Positions 9,393 to 18,700 of a DNA stretch of 64,000 bases are shown here, one piece after another. Source of the stretch: Aulosira sp. FACHB-615. GTDB taxonomy: Bacteria; Cyanobacteriota; Cyanobacteriia; Cyanobacteriales; Nostocaceae. The position numbers were made by a program, and so were the translations under genes. Location: positions 248,001 through 312,000 of the forward strand of contig NZ_JACJSE010000001.1 of the NCBI RefSeq assembly GCF_014698045.1. The letters are read 5' to 3'. Numbering within the stretch: the stretch's first letter is position 1; each line of letters opens with the position of its first letter. The notes under the pieces are model-generated. The model saw only the letters and a list, made by a program, of their open reading frames with translations. It did no database searches and was not told the DNA's origin.

Positions 9393-11117
9393 TCATTCCT
9401 TGACAGTCAGAGGTAGGCGTACTGTAAAGGTTGAACCTACTCCTGGCTGACTTTTCACCGAAATTTCACCACCCATCATCTGACAAAAATGACGACTGAT
9501 AGCTAAACCTAGTCCAGTACCACCATATTTCTTAGTGGTGGAATTATCCCCTTGAATAAAAGGTTGAAATAACTGTTGCTGTTGATGATGTGTCATTCCA
9601 ATACCTGTATCAGCAACAATAAACGAAATTATGCCGAAGGGAGAGTCTGATAATAAGTTGGGTTTTTCACTTTTAACAGTGAGGGTGACTTTGCCGTTAG
9701 TCGTAAATTTAGACGCATTGCTTAACAAGTTTAAAAGTACTTGTCGCATTCTTGTCTGATCGGCATACATTGTACCTAGCTGTTCGTCGTAGTCTACTTC
9801 TAAAATGTTGCCATTTTTTTCAATGGAAGGCTTAATAGTCAATACCAGATTATTAACCAGATTGGCAATTTCAAATGTCTCTGGATAAAGAGTCATTTTC
9901 CCCGCTTCAATTTTGGATAAGTCGAGGATGTCGTTAATCAATTCTAATAAGTGTCTACCTGCGGAATTGATTGTTTCTAAATCGGTAATAAAGTCTCCCG
10001 ATAAGTTTAAATCGGTAGCGTCATCTTGCAGTAATTGGCTGAGTCCAATGACTGCATTTAAGGGTGTACGTAATTCGTGGCTGACGTTAGCTAAAAAGAC
10101 ACTTTTAGCTGTGCTGGCGGCTTCAGCTAGTTCTTTTGCTTGTTCTAGTTGTTTTGTGCGTTCTGAAACTCGCTCAATCAAACGATTTAATGATTTTGCT
10201 AATAAGCCAATTTCATCTTCGGTGGTGACGGGGGCGCGTAAATCAAAGTTAGATTTGCGGGCTACTTGTTCGGCGACTTGAGTCACTGTAATCACTGGTT
10301 CGGCGATCGCTCGACTGGTGCGCCATGCGATAATAGCTGCGATCGCTACCGACACCAACATACTCACCATCACAATTAATCTTTCAACCCTTTTTGCCTG
10401 TTCTACATCTATCTGTCTATCTTGTTCTTGATTTTCGGCAGTTTGTAGAATATTCGTTAATTTTTCCGAAAGACTCTCTAATTGCATGGCTGTTTCACCA
10501 CGCATAATTTTTAACAACTGCTCTCGGACTATAACAATTTTTTGGGGTTGTAGCGGCTGTTTCTCTGTTTTTTTTAAGACCGCTTCTATTTGGTCTACGT
10601 ATGATTTTAAATTAATCGTATAATCTTCCAATAAAGCCTGTAAATTAGCACTGGTCGCTGCTAATTGCATTGGCTTTTTTTCGATAAAATTGTCAATTTT
10701 TCGCTCTAAATCTTCAGCTCTATTAACATTCCTTAAAAATTCTGTTTTTTTAGTGAGCAGTTGTTGAGAATCTTCTAATACTGCGACTAAATTAGAACTA
10801 TGTAATTGCGCCCCGACTACGGCATTTTTATAGTTAGTTAGTAGTTGGCGTTGTTCTTGAGCTTGATTAAACTGCCTAATTTCTCTTCCTCGGTAGTAGT
10901 TGGCAATTACCAGACCAGTAAGTGAGCCAAAAAAACCAATACCAATAGCTACAAAGTAGCCATAGCCAATTTTTTGATGTATCCGCCAAGAACTAGCTTT
11001 GAGTTTCCCACTGGAGGGAAATTCGATTGTGGGCAGTTCTTCGCTTGATGAATCTTTGGCTGGCATTTTTTTGCTTTCTGAATTACTATCAATTGGGTTA
11101 GGCTTGTGAGTTTGCAT
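9393..11117 (-). CDS. Membrane-bound HAMP-domain sensor histidine kinase
   Basis: The protein has 574 residues: a polar N-terminus, a first membrane helix (about 50-72, YFVAIGIGFFGSLTGLVIA), a periplasmic helical sensor region (about 75-245), a second helix (about 248-266), HAMP (about 268-322), a short coiled coil, HisKA with His347 in FLANVSHELRTPL, and HATPase (NLLSNASKF, DTGIGM, GGTGLGLAIS). The periplasmic part is a four-helix-bundle-like stretch without a named ligand motif. There is no adjacent response regulator, so it is an orphan kinase. It converges with the outer-membrane protein gene only 23 nt away, with no obvious terminator between them. Confidence 0.9.
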   Translation of the reverse strand: MQTHKPNPIDSNSESKKMPAKDSSSEELPTIEFPSSGKLKASSWRIHQKIGYGYFVAIGIGFFGSLTGLVIANYYRGREIRQFNQAQEQRQLLTNYKNAVVGAQLHSSNLVAVLEDSQQLLTKKTEFLRNVNRAEDLERKIDNFIEKKPMQLAATSANLQALLEDYTINLKSYVDQIEAVLKKTEKQPLQPQKIVIVREQLLKIMRGETAMQLESLSEKLTNILQTAENQEQDRQIDVEQAKRVERLIVMVSMLVSVAIAAIIAWRTSRAIAEPVITVTQVAEQVARKSNFDLRAPVTTEDEIGLLAKSLNRLIERVSERTKQLEQAKELAEAASTAKSVFLANVSHELRTPLNAVIGLSQLLQDDATDLNLSGDFITDLETINSAGRHLLELINDILDLSKIEAGKMTLYPETFEIANLVNNLVLTIKPSIEKNGNILEVDYDEQLGTMYADQTRMRQVLLNLLSNASKFTTNGKVTLTVKSEKPNLLSDSPFGIISFIVADTGIGMTHHQQQQLFQPFIQGDNSTTKKYGGTGLGLAISRHFCQMMGGEISVKSQPGVGSTFTVRLPLTVKE

Positions 11118-11522
11118 ACCTCAAATCTCCTCGCCCTTCCGCAAAAATCGCCACATCAATTCCATCTTTAAAATTAAATTAACTGGTGATTAACACCTAC
11201 ACAATTTTTTGTAAGAAGCAGCGTAAATAATTATTCTTTAAATAATTGCCATGACTTCATTGTATTTAGGTGATTTTGATATGAATGTATACAAAAACAC
11301 TGAAAAACGATAAAATCCCGTGTTTACATATAATCAATACGTTTTTATAGTAAAGCTTATGCTGAAATTTTATCTTTAGGGTTAGGGTTTTTGAAACCTA
11401 GTTAATATCAGGGATATTTTAACTACTAGATACACTGTACTTATTTTTAATCTTGTCTTGTACGATGGAAATACTTAAATGCCAGACAGATTAATTCATC
11501 TCGCATCTTAACATCGATCAGT

Positions 11523-11568
11523 AGGATTCTCAAATAATTCTGGAAAGGATTCTCAAATAATTTTGGAA
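11523..11568. repeat. 23-bp tandem duplication
   Basis: Two adjacent copies of a 23-bp unit (11523-11545 and 11546-11568) start AGGATTCTCAAATAATT and differ at one base. Confidence 0.8.
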
Positions 11569-11586
11569 TTTGGATAGCCTGGATAC

Positions 11587-11631
11587 TAAAAAACCTCTGC
11601 CTTGCTACTCAAGCAATAGGAAGACAGAGGA
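11587..11631 (-). terminator. Rho-independent terminator downstream of metK
   Basis: Read on the minus strand, CCTCTGTCTTCC and its complement form a long imperfect stem (CCTCTG/CAGAGG at 11594-11631), followed by TTTTTTAG. It lies about 140 nt beyond the metK stop, on the far side of a repeat copy. Confidence 0.65.
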
Positions 11632-11642
11632 ATTTATATATC

Positions 11643-11764
11643 AGGCTTACGTAAAGGAATAGTCTATGGAGACTGGGTGGAGGGGTATGGGAGTGAAAGG
11701 GTGTATTTGTACCCTGCACCCCTGTACCCAGTCTTTACAGAAAATCTTTGTGCATAAGTCCTCA
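11643..11764. repeat. Dispersed palindromic repeat, GTAAGTCCT family, copy 1
   Basis: The left end AGGCTTACG and right end CATAAGTCCT are near-inverted. The interior has GGTGGAGGGGTATGGG on one arm and CCCTGCACCCCTGTACCC on the other. The right part, CCCAGTCTTTACAG then TTTGTGCATAAGTCCT, matches those near 24740-24779, 32715-32749 and 62287-62332. It has the structure of a MITE-like element without coding capacity. Confidence 0.65.
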
Positions 11765-11769
11765 GATTA

Positions 11770-13032
11770 CTAGGCGATCGCAGTTGAGCGCAACTGAGTA
11801 ACTGCTTGCTTCAACAACTCGGCCTTGTCGGTTTGTTCCCAAGGCAAGTCTAAATCATTCCGTCCCAAGTGACCGTAAGCCGCGATGTCCTGATAAAAAC
11901 GTCCGCCTCTTTCACTTGGTAAGTTACGTAAGTTGAAGCTATGAATAATTCCTGCTGGACGTAGTTCAAAGTTTTGTTTGACTAATTCCAACAAAATTTC
12001 ATCATCTACTTTGCCAGTTCCAAAGGTTTCTAGGAGAATACTAACTGGTCTAGCTACACCGATCGCATAACTCAACTGCACTTCGCATTTTTCTGCCAAG
12101 CCAGCAGCTACAATGTTTTTGGCTACATAACGCGCTGCATAAGCCGCAGAACGGTCTACTTTTGTGGGGTCTTTGCCAGAGAAAGCGCCACCGCCATGAC
12201 GGGAATAGCCACCGTAGGTATCAACAATGATTTTTCTGCCTGTTAAACCAGAGTCACCTTGCGGCCCACCAATCACAAATTTACCCGTGGGATTGACTAA
12301 AAAGCGAGTTTCTTGATCAGGCTTGATAGTAATATCACTAAAAACAGGCTCAACCACTGCTGTCCAGAGGTCTTGCTTGATTTTAGCTTGCACTGCGGCT
12401 TCATCAGTGATTTCCCCAATTGTAGCTGTGTGCTGTGTGGAAATCAGGATAGTGTCAATGCCTACGGGTTTACCATCTTCGTAGACTACGGTTACTTGAG
12501 TTTTACCGTCGGGACGCAGGTATGATAATTCGCCTGTTTTGCGGACTGCTGCCAGTCGGCGGGCAATGCGGTGTGCCAAACTGATGGGTAAGGGCATCAG
12601 TTCTGGAGTTTCGTTACAAGCAAAGCCAAACATGATACCTTGGTCGCCTGCCCCAGTGGTATCGAATAGTTCCTCACTATCCTGTTGGCGGGTTTCATGG
12701 GCAACATTTACACCTTGGGCAATGTCAGGTGATTGTTCATCCAATGCTACAATCACGCTGGTGCTGTTAGCAGAAAAGCCGTTATCTGCATCAACATAGC
12801 CAATTTCAGCAATTTTTTTGCGAGCTAGATGCACATAGTTGACATTAGCTTTGGTGGTGATTTCACCAGTAATTAACACTAAGCCCGTATTAACTACTAC
12901 TTCCGCAGCTACGCGACTGCTGGGGTCTTGTGCCAGTAAGGTATCAAGAATCGTATCTGAAATTTGATCGCAGATTTTATCTGGATGGCCTTCAGTTACT
13001 GACTCGGAGGTAAATAAATAGCGTCTAGACAA
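11770..13032 (-). CDS. metK: S-adenosylmethionine synthetase
   Basis: MetK makes S-adenosylmethionine from methionine and ATP. The 420-residue protein contains GHPDKICDQISD (ATP/metal site), GAGDQGIMFGFA, and GGGAFSGKDPTKVDRSAAY with the catalytic Lys and Asp. The frame is open to an ATG at 13062, but AGGAGG lies 8 nt before the TTG at 13030-13032. From that TTG the protein begins (M)SRRYLFTSESV, the usual family N-terminus, so I call a TTG start. It has its own promoter region and a downstream terminator. No SAM riboswitch was recognised in the 5' region. Confidence 0.95.
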   Translation of the reverse strand: MSRRYLFTSESVTEGHPDKICDQISDTILDTLLAQDPSSRVAAEVVVNTGLVLITGEITTKANVNYVHLARKKIAEIGYVDADNGFSANSTSVIVALDEQSPDIAQGVNVAHETRQQDSEELFDTTGAGDQGIMFGFACNETPELMPLPISLAHRIARRLAAVRKTGELSYLRPDGKTQVTVVYEDGKPVGIDTILISTQHTATIGEITDEAAVQAKIKQDLWTAVVEPVFSDITIKPDQETRFLVNPTGKFVIGGPQGDSGLTGRKIIVDTYGGYSRHGGGAFSGKDPTKVDRSAAYAARYVAKNIVAAGLAEKCEVQLSYAIGVARPVSILLETFGTGKVDDEILLELVKQNFELRPAGIIHSFNLRNLPSERGGRFYQDIAAYGHLGRNDLDLPWEQTDKAELLKQAVTQLRSTAIA

Positions 13033-13288
13033 AGAGATTTCCTCCTGTGGTAGTATAATCACTGACTAAATACTTTATTTAGTTCAGCTAATTATTTCTA
13101 GAATCATATCAATCTTGACACATTCCGTAGTGAGTGTATTTTTATATTTTTAAAAAGAGATAATCAAATTTGTGTATTTGTAAAGGAATTAATAATTAAA
13201 TATTTAGTAAAGTCAGCCCGGTACACTCCCTAATCTTTCATCCCTATATTCCCCTAAAATAAGGAGCGAGTAAGCGTCAATAATTATT

Positions 13289-14248
13289 ATGCGAGTAGTA
13301 GCCCTTGTACCTGGCGGAATTGGCGACCAAATTCTCTTCTTTCCGACTTTAGATAGTCTGAAGCGTTATTATCCCAACGCTCAGATAGATGTCGTTACGG
13401 AACCCCAGTCAAAGGCTGCCTATCGAGTGAGCAAGTCTGTTCACGAGGTACTGACCTTTGATTATAAAGATCGTAACAGTCTAGCAGATTGGGGTAACTT
13501 GGTAGGCACAATACGCGATCGCGAGTATGATGTCGCCATTGCTTTTGGGCAAAGCTGGTTAGTCGGACTAATGCTCTGGCTAACAGGGATTCCCCTGCGG
13601 ATTGGCTTTCAAGGCAAAGGAGCCGTGTTTCTGACTCATACTGTGCCGTTTAATCCATCTCAGTATGTAGCGGCGGCGTATCACGAGTTGCTAAAACCAT
13701 TGGGTATAGCCACACCCGTGCCAGAGTTAGCAGTAAATGTCCCGATACCCGACATCGACTGGTCACAAAATGAGCAAAAACGTCTAGGCGTAAATGACAC
13801 AGGCTACGTCTTGATTTATGGAGGGGTTGATGCAGGCTCACGGGGGAAAGGTGCTGAGAAAATCTATCCGGTTGAGCATTGGCAGCCAATTATTCAAGAA
13901 TTTCAACAAAAACAGCCAGATATGTCTGTAGTTGTGATTCAAGGTGCTGATGATGAACAGTTTGTGCGATCGCTCCGCGAATCCTGTCCAGAAATCAAAG
14001 TCACATCTCCTGATAATACAGGTAAGTTGACAGCTATGATTGCCGGTGCCAACCTGATGCTGTCTACCGAAAGTGCGCCATTACAGTTGAGTGTTGCGGT
14101 TCAGACTTATACCATTGGTCTGTTCGGCTCTTCAGACCCAGGTAAACTGTTACCAAAAAGTGAAAAATTCCTTGCTATTAAATCCCCCTCTGGGAAAGTA
14201 GCAGATATTTCACCCACAACAGTTTCTGAAAAAATCTGGGGCGGCTAA
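13289..14248 (+). CDS. Glycosyltransferase family 9 (heptosyltransferase-like)
   Basis: The 319-residue protein begins MRVVALVPGGIGDQILFFPT, the ADP-heptose:LPS heptosyltransferase (GT9) N-terminal signature. It ends with the nucleotide-sugar-binding half: VLIYGGVDAG, then TGKLTAMIAGANLMLSTESAPLQLSVAV and TIGLFGSSDP. The GT-B fold is complete at normal length. Cyanobacterial LPS usually lacks heptose, so the real sugar may differ. It is monocistronic, divergent from metK, and followed 15 nt after the stop by a perfect 30-bp palindrome. Confidence 0.88.
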   Translation: MRVVALVPGGIGDQILFFPTLDSLKRYYPNAQIDVVTEPQSKAAYRVSKSVHEVLTFDYKDRNSLADWGNLVGTIRDREYDVAIAFGQSWLVGLMLWLTGIPLRIGFQGKGAVFLTHTVPFNPSQYVAAAYHELLKPLGIATPVPELAVNVPIPDIDWSQNEQKRLGVNDTGYVLIYGGVDAGSRGKGAEKIYPVEHWQPIIQEFQQKQPDMSVVVIQGADDEQFVRSLRESCPEIKVTSPDNTGKLTAMIAGANLMLSTESAPLQLSVAVQTYTIGLFGSSDPGKLLPKSEKFLAIKSPSGKVADISPTTVSEKIWGG

Positions 14249-14262
14249 TTTTATACCAATTA

Positions 14263-14292
14263 TGTAGAGACGTTGTATACAACGTCTCTACA
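14263..14292. repeat. Perfect 30-bp palindrome, copy 1
   Basis: The left arm TGTAGAGACGTTGTA is followed directly by its exact reverse complement. It starts 15 nt after the GT9 stop. A second copy at 38297-38326 differs at two compensated base pairs. It may end transcripts in both directions or be a mobile palindromic repeat. Confidence 0.85.
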
Positions 14293-14550
14293 AAAGTAAT
14301 AAATTAATACTGTTCAGTTAAGGTAATGAAAGTTTATTTCTCAATTTCTGCTCTACCTATCAGACAATGATTAAGATTTGGGGGATTCTCCCCCACACCC
14401 CCGATTGGGTGACGGTTGCGTCCCCCAAACCCCCTCCAAAATCATTTTTTCGTTTTTTGTTGAGTTATAGCGTCTTTGTATGGCAGTAGCTACTCTGCGA
14501 GAAGCCGAGCAGAGCTTGAATGCCAGGAAGATTAAGACTTTTTCTCCTGC

Positions 14551-14670
14551 CTGGTTGGTGAGCGAACTTGTAATGAGCGCAGCCGAAGTAGCCGAACCAC
14601 TGCCTCCTACCTGGTTGGTGAGCGAACTTGTACTGAGCGCAGCCGAAGTAGCCGAACCACTGCCTTCTAC
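14551..14670. repeat. Two tandem 60-bp repeats
   Basis: Units 14551-14610 and 14611-14670 start CTGGTTGGTGAGCGAACTTG and differ at two positions. The words ACTTGTACTGAGCG and AGCCGAAGTAG recur in the dispersed elements at 34740 and 56885. The period is divisible by three, so an open frame runs through, but I regard it as non-coding. Confidence 0.8.
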
Positions 14671-14685
14671 GACAAATGACAACAC

Positions 14686-14725
14686 ACCATAAAAATTAAC
14701 CCCTCCTGATAACTTAGGAGGGGTT
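14686..14725 (-). terminator. Terminator of the smc/PRC-barrel unit
   Basis: AACCCCTCCT (14698-14707) pairs perfectly with AGGAGGGGTT (14716-14725) around an 8-nt loop. On the minus strand it is followed by AATTTTTATGG. It lies 6 nt beyond the PRC-barrel stop. Confidence 0.8.
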
Positions 14726-14730
14726 GGAAA

Positions 14731-15711
14731 TTAATATCCGCCTTCTTCTTCGTATTCTGGCTGCCTTTCTTTGACTTTTTTGGGAATGTTCACGGGTTTT
14801 GGTGCATCTTCCCAAGCATCGCTTTCTACATCGTCGTCATAATCATCGTAATCGTCGGTGTAAGCTTTGGTTTCGTACTTGGGTGGTTGTTGATATCTGT
14901 CGCCGCCTGTGGCTTCACTCCAGTTATCTTCTTCGTCGTCTTCTTCGTAGCGGATAGACTCATATTGTCGCGCTCGCATGACTTCGCGGCGTGGTCTTTC
15001 TTCTTCTACGTAGTCTTCGTTCCATTCTTCTTCCCGCGCTACGGGTTCGGGGGCGCGGACTTTTGGCTTGGGTGGCTGTAATGGTGTGCCGCTAGGTAGC
15101 TGATTTGCAGGTGCAACTGTGCGTGGTGCAGAATAACCATATTCTTCTTCTGCATCACGTTCCCAAGGTGGTTTGCCGATACCTAAACGTTCTAAAACGC
15201 CTACTGTTAATTGCGTTGTACGTTCTTCGGCTCCTTCAAACACAATTAATCTACTGGGGCCTGTGCTAACAACTTCGTCGATGGAAATTTCGTAGGTGCT
15301 GAGAAATTGGTCGGGAATTTGCGGTACTCCCAAAGAAGCAATAATTATTGAGTGCAGCTTCCCTGATATACCATCAAACTTAAAGCCCCGCACTCTACCT
15401 AAGACTTCACCTGTTTCTGTAATTACTTCCCAGTTAATCAGATTACTGAAAGCTTCAATTTCAATATCTTCGATGACATCTTCGTTATCAACCAGGATGG
15501 CATCACCAATTTGGTTGATACTACTAAGGTACATATAGCGTGGCAGTCCAGAGATAGAGATCAGGCTGTCTCGTAAACCAAGAGCCACAACCTCCCTTTG
15601 ATCGATATCAACCCAGATTTGATTCACAATCCCTAGCCGCTTGGCGTTGTCGCGGGTAATCACCTGAGTATTTAATAAGTCGGAACGCCTAATTATCTGT
15701 TCAGAGGTCAT
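14731..15711 (-). CDS. PRC-barrel domain protein with acidic tail, downstream of smc
   Basis: The 326-residue protein has two PRC-barrel-like domains (about 8-80, RRSDLLNTQVITRD, and about 88-165, NLINWEVITETGEVLG). A linker follows, then a low-complexity, highly charged tail (about 195-326) full of Glu, Asp, Arg and Tyr (EEEWNEDYVEEE, DDYDDYDDDV). PRC barrels mediate protein contacts, as in RimM and photosynthetic reaction centres. It lies 58 nt after smc on the same strand and ahead of a clear terminator, so the two are probably one operon. A role with the condensin or chromosome is inference. The tail is probably disordered. Confidence 0.8.
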   Translation of the reverse strand: MTSEQIIRRSDLLNTQVITRDNAKRLGIVNQIWVDIDQREVVALGLRDSLISISGLPRYMYLSSINQIGDAILVDNEDVIEDIEIEAFSNLINWEVITETGEVLGRVRGFKFDGISGKLHSIIIASLGVPQIPDQFLSTYEISIDEVVSTGPSRLIVFEGAEERTTQLTVGVLERLGIGKPPWERDAEEEYGYSAPRTVAPANQLPSGTPLQPPKPKVRAPEPVAREEEWNEDYVEEERPRREVMRARQYESIRYEEDDEEDNWSEATGGDRYQQPPKYETKAYTDDYDDYDDDVESDAWEDAPKPVNIPKKVKERQPEYEEEGGY

Positions 15712-15769
15712 TCTATACCGAGTCCTGATCTCGAATCCGGTTTATCTATACACTATTATTAACAAAGAT

Positions 15770-18700
15770 TCAAGCAGATGTATTCGAGGATGTTAACTTA
15801 ATTCCCAAAACTTGGGTGTAAGCGCCTCGTGCTTGAGTAACGCCAATGGTGCGTTCGGCTGATTCTATCATCGGACGACGCAAACTCACAACTATGAATT
15901 GTGCCAGTTGTGCTTGTTGTTTGATCATTCTAGCTAATCGTTCTACGTTTGCCCCGTCTAAAAACATATCTACTTCATCAAAGGCATAAAAAGGTGATGG
16001 ACGATAGCGTTGCAGGGCGAAAATAAAGCTTAAGGCGGTGAGGGATTTTTCTCCCCCAGACATGGAAGCTAATCTTTGTACGGGTTTACCTTTGGGGTGG
16101 GCGACTAAGTTTAAACCACTGTTAAAGGGATCTTCAGGATTATCGAGTTGCAGGTAGCCGTCGCCTTCTGAGAGGGTGGCGAAAATTGATTGGAAGTTTT
16201 CGTTTACCGCGTCAAAGGCTTCTTTAAAGGCGCGTTGTCGCAAGGTGGTAAAGTTTTCAATTCTTAATAATAATTCGGTGCGTTCGGCTTCTAATGTTTG
16301 TAATTTTTCTGTGAGTTCTTGCAGGCGGTTTTGGGTGCGTTCGTATTCTTCTAACGCCAGCATATTTACAGGTTCCATTGCTTGCAGGCGTTTGGCAAGC
16401 GATCGCAATTCTTTCTGCAATTCTTCTAAATCTACCTGTTCTGGTACTTCTGGTAAAGGGCTGGGTAATTCTGGAAGTAGTTCTCGCAATTGATTTTGCA
16501 ACGCTTCTAGTTCTTCCCGCCGCTTTTGCTGGGTTTCTTGGAGTTTTTCGAGTTCCCATTCTAATTGTTGCTGACGGAGTAAATGCGATCGCACTTCTTG
16601 TTCAATTGCGTCACGTTTTACCTTTTCTTCACCCAAACTTTTTTCCATTTCGCTGAGTTTGGCGCGAGTTTCGGTGATTTGAGTGCTGAGTGCTGCGTGC
16701 TGGGTGCTGAGGGTTTGGATTTTCTGCTGAGAAACTTCTTGTTCTTGATGATACTGAGCAATTTTTTGTTCAGCTTCTTGGATGCGTTCTTGTAAACGCT
16801 GTTGCTGATTTTCCAAGTTTTTCAGCCGTTGTTCCGCTTCCCGTAATGCGGATTCCCGTTGTTGTAATTGTTGCTCTTGGGTTTTAATTACGGCTTGAAT
16901 TTGCTGCCATTCACTAGGCGTTTGAGATGCTTCTAATTCTGCTAAAACATGACGCAGTTGTTGTAATTGCGCTTCTTGCCCTGGTAAATCTTTATCCAAA
17001 ATTTCTAGGCGAGATTGGGCGGCGGAGAATTTTTCGGTATTTTGGGCAAGTTGCGATCGCGTCCCTTCTAATTGCGTCGTCAAAGCTTTAATATCTTTTT
17101 GCAACTGTTCTAATTGCAATTGCTGTTCGCGGCGTGCTTGACGGGCTTCGGTGAGTTCTTGGGTGAGTTGTTTGGTTTTGCTGGATAAAGAAGCGATCGC
17201 ATCAATACAACGATCTAAAATCCGTTCTATATCTGTCAAGCGACTTTTCAACGCAATGGCTTCATCTGATTCCGCCGCTTCCCCTGTACCGAAGCGCAAT
17301 GCTGAACGCTGATTTGTACTACCACCAGTCATTGCGCCACTGGTTTCTAATAATTCCCCATCTAAGGTGACGATGCGATATAAACCGAGGTTTTTCCGCG
17401 CCTGTTCTAAGCTGGCGAAGACGACTGTGTTACCAAAAACATAGTTAAACACATCTTTATAACGGCGATCGCATTCAACCAAATTCACAGCATAACTGAC
17501 AAAGCCGTTTGCTAATCGTAGCGTCGCATCTTGAGTAATTCTGGGAGCTTGTATTTTATTTAAGGGTAAAAATGTCGCTCTCCCGGCGCGTTTCTGCTTG
17601 AGTAATTCAATCCCAGCCGCAGCTATCCCATCATCATCAACTACGATATGTCCCAGCCGCGCACCCGCCGCAATTTCCAACGCCAACTGAAAACGGGGTT
17701 CCACCCGTCCCAAATGTACCACCAAACCACAAACCCCAGGCATCCCCGATTGGATAATTACCTTACTAGCTTGCGTTCCTTGGACTTCTTGTTGTGCTTG
17801 GGTTTGCGCCTCAATTTTATCTAACTGGCGTTGTTTTTCCCGTTGTTCATTAGAAAGCCGCTTTTGCGTATCTTGCTGAATTTGTAATTCCTGTTCTGTC
17901 GCCGCCAGATTTTGGGCTAAATTTTGGATGGGTTCACTAGAGGCGTTAAATTCTGTCTCAACTCGCACACATTCAGCTTGCTTTTCTGCCAATTGTGGTT
18001 CTAAAGTAGCAATTAACTCAGTTTGTTCGTTAATGAGTTCTTGTAGCTGACTATTGCGTTCTCTTAATTGTGCTTGCTCTGTGCGTTGCGGTTCCAGAGT
18101 TTGCAACACAGTTTCAATTTGGCGGTTCAGTGCAGTTTGTTGCTGTACCCAAGCTTCCGAGGCGGTGGCAATTTCGGCGGCGGCTTCGCGGGATTTTTGC
18201 AGTGCTTGTTCCGCCTCATCCCGTTGCTGTTGAAAATATACAATCGATTGCCGTTCGACATTTTGGGTTTCGGCAATTTCTCCCAAAGCTTGCTGCTGCT
18301 GGTGGATTTCCTGCTGAGTTTGCACCAAGCGTTTAGCCGTTTCTTGGGAAGTTGTTTCTAATTCTGTTTGCTGACGCTGGAGTTGCTTACGTTCCGCTTC
18401 TTGAGTAGCAAGGCTAGACTGTACTGCTAATAATTCTTCCTCACCCAAAGCTTTGACATGAGCATTAAGCTTTTCTAATTCAGCCGTTTTTTGGGTAATG
18501 CCGACATTTAAAGTTTCTAATTGTAGTGTTAAATCATGATGAGAGCGATCGCCATTTTGAATTTCCGTCGCTAACTTTTCTTGCTGTGCTTGCAGCGAAC
18601 GCCACGATAACACCGCTTCCCAAGATTGCTTGTGTAAATATTCCGTCCGCAACTTTTGATATTTTTCCGCCTTCGCCCTATCTTGAGAAAGGCGATCGCG

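Larger units (their letters stand above)
11118..11769. other. 652-base intergenic region with tandem repeat, terminator and dispersed repeat
   Basis: It contains no gene-like frame. It holds the promoter side of the HAMP kinase gene, an inverted repeat AGTTAATATC/GATATTTTAACT near 11400, a 23-bp tandem duplication (11523-11568), a minus-strand terminator for metK (11587-11631) and a copy of the GTAAGTCCT repeat family (11643-11764). Confidence 0.6.
14249..14730. other. Repeat-filled intergenic region after the GT9 gene
   Basis: It holds the 30-bp palindrome (14263-14292), a stretch rich in CCCCCAAACCCCC words near 14390-14440, two 60-bp tandem units (14551-14670) and the terminator of the PRC-barrel gene. 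Short open frames here on both strands are made of the repeats and have no other coding signs. Confidence 0.6.

Noticed and set aside
14371..14692. Open frames on both strands through the 60-bp tandem units
   Set aside because: They consist of translated repeat DNA with period divisible by three and have no independent coding sign.
16176..18361. Plus-strand frames opposite smc
   Set aside because: They are antisense to a well-supported SMC coiled-coil region.
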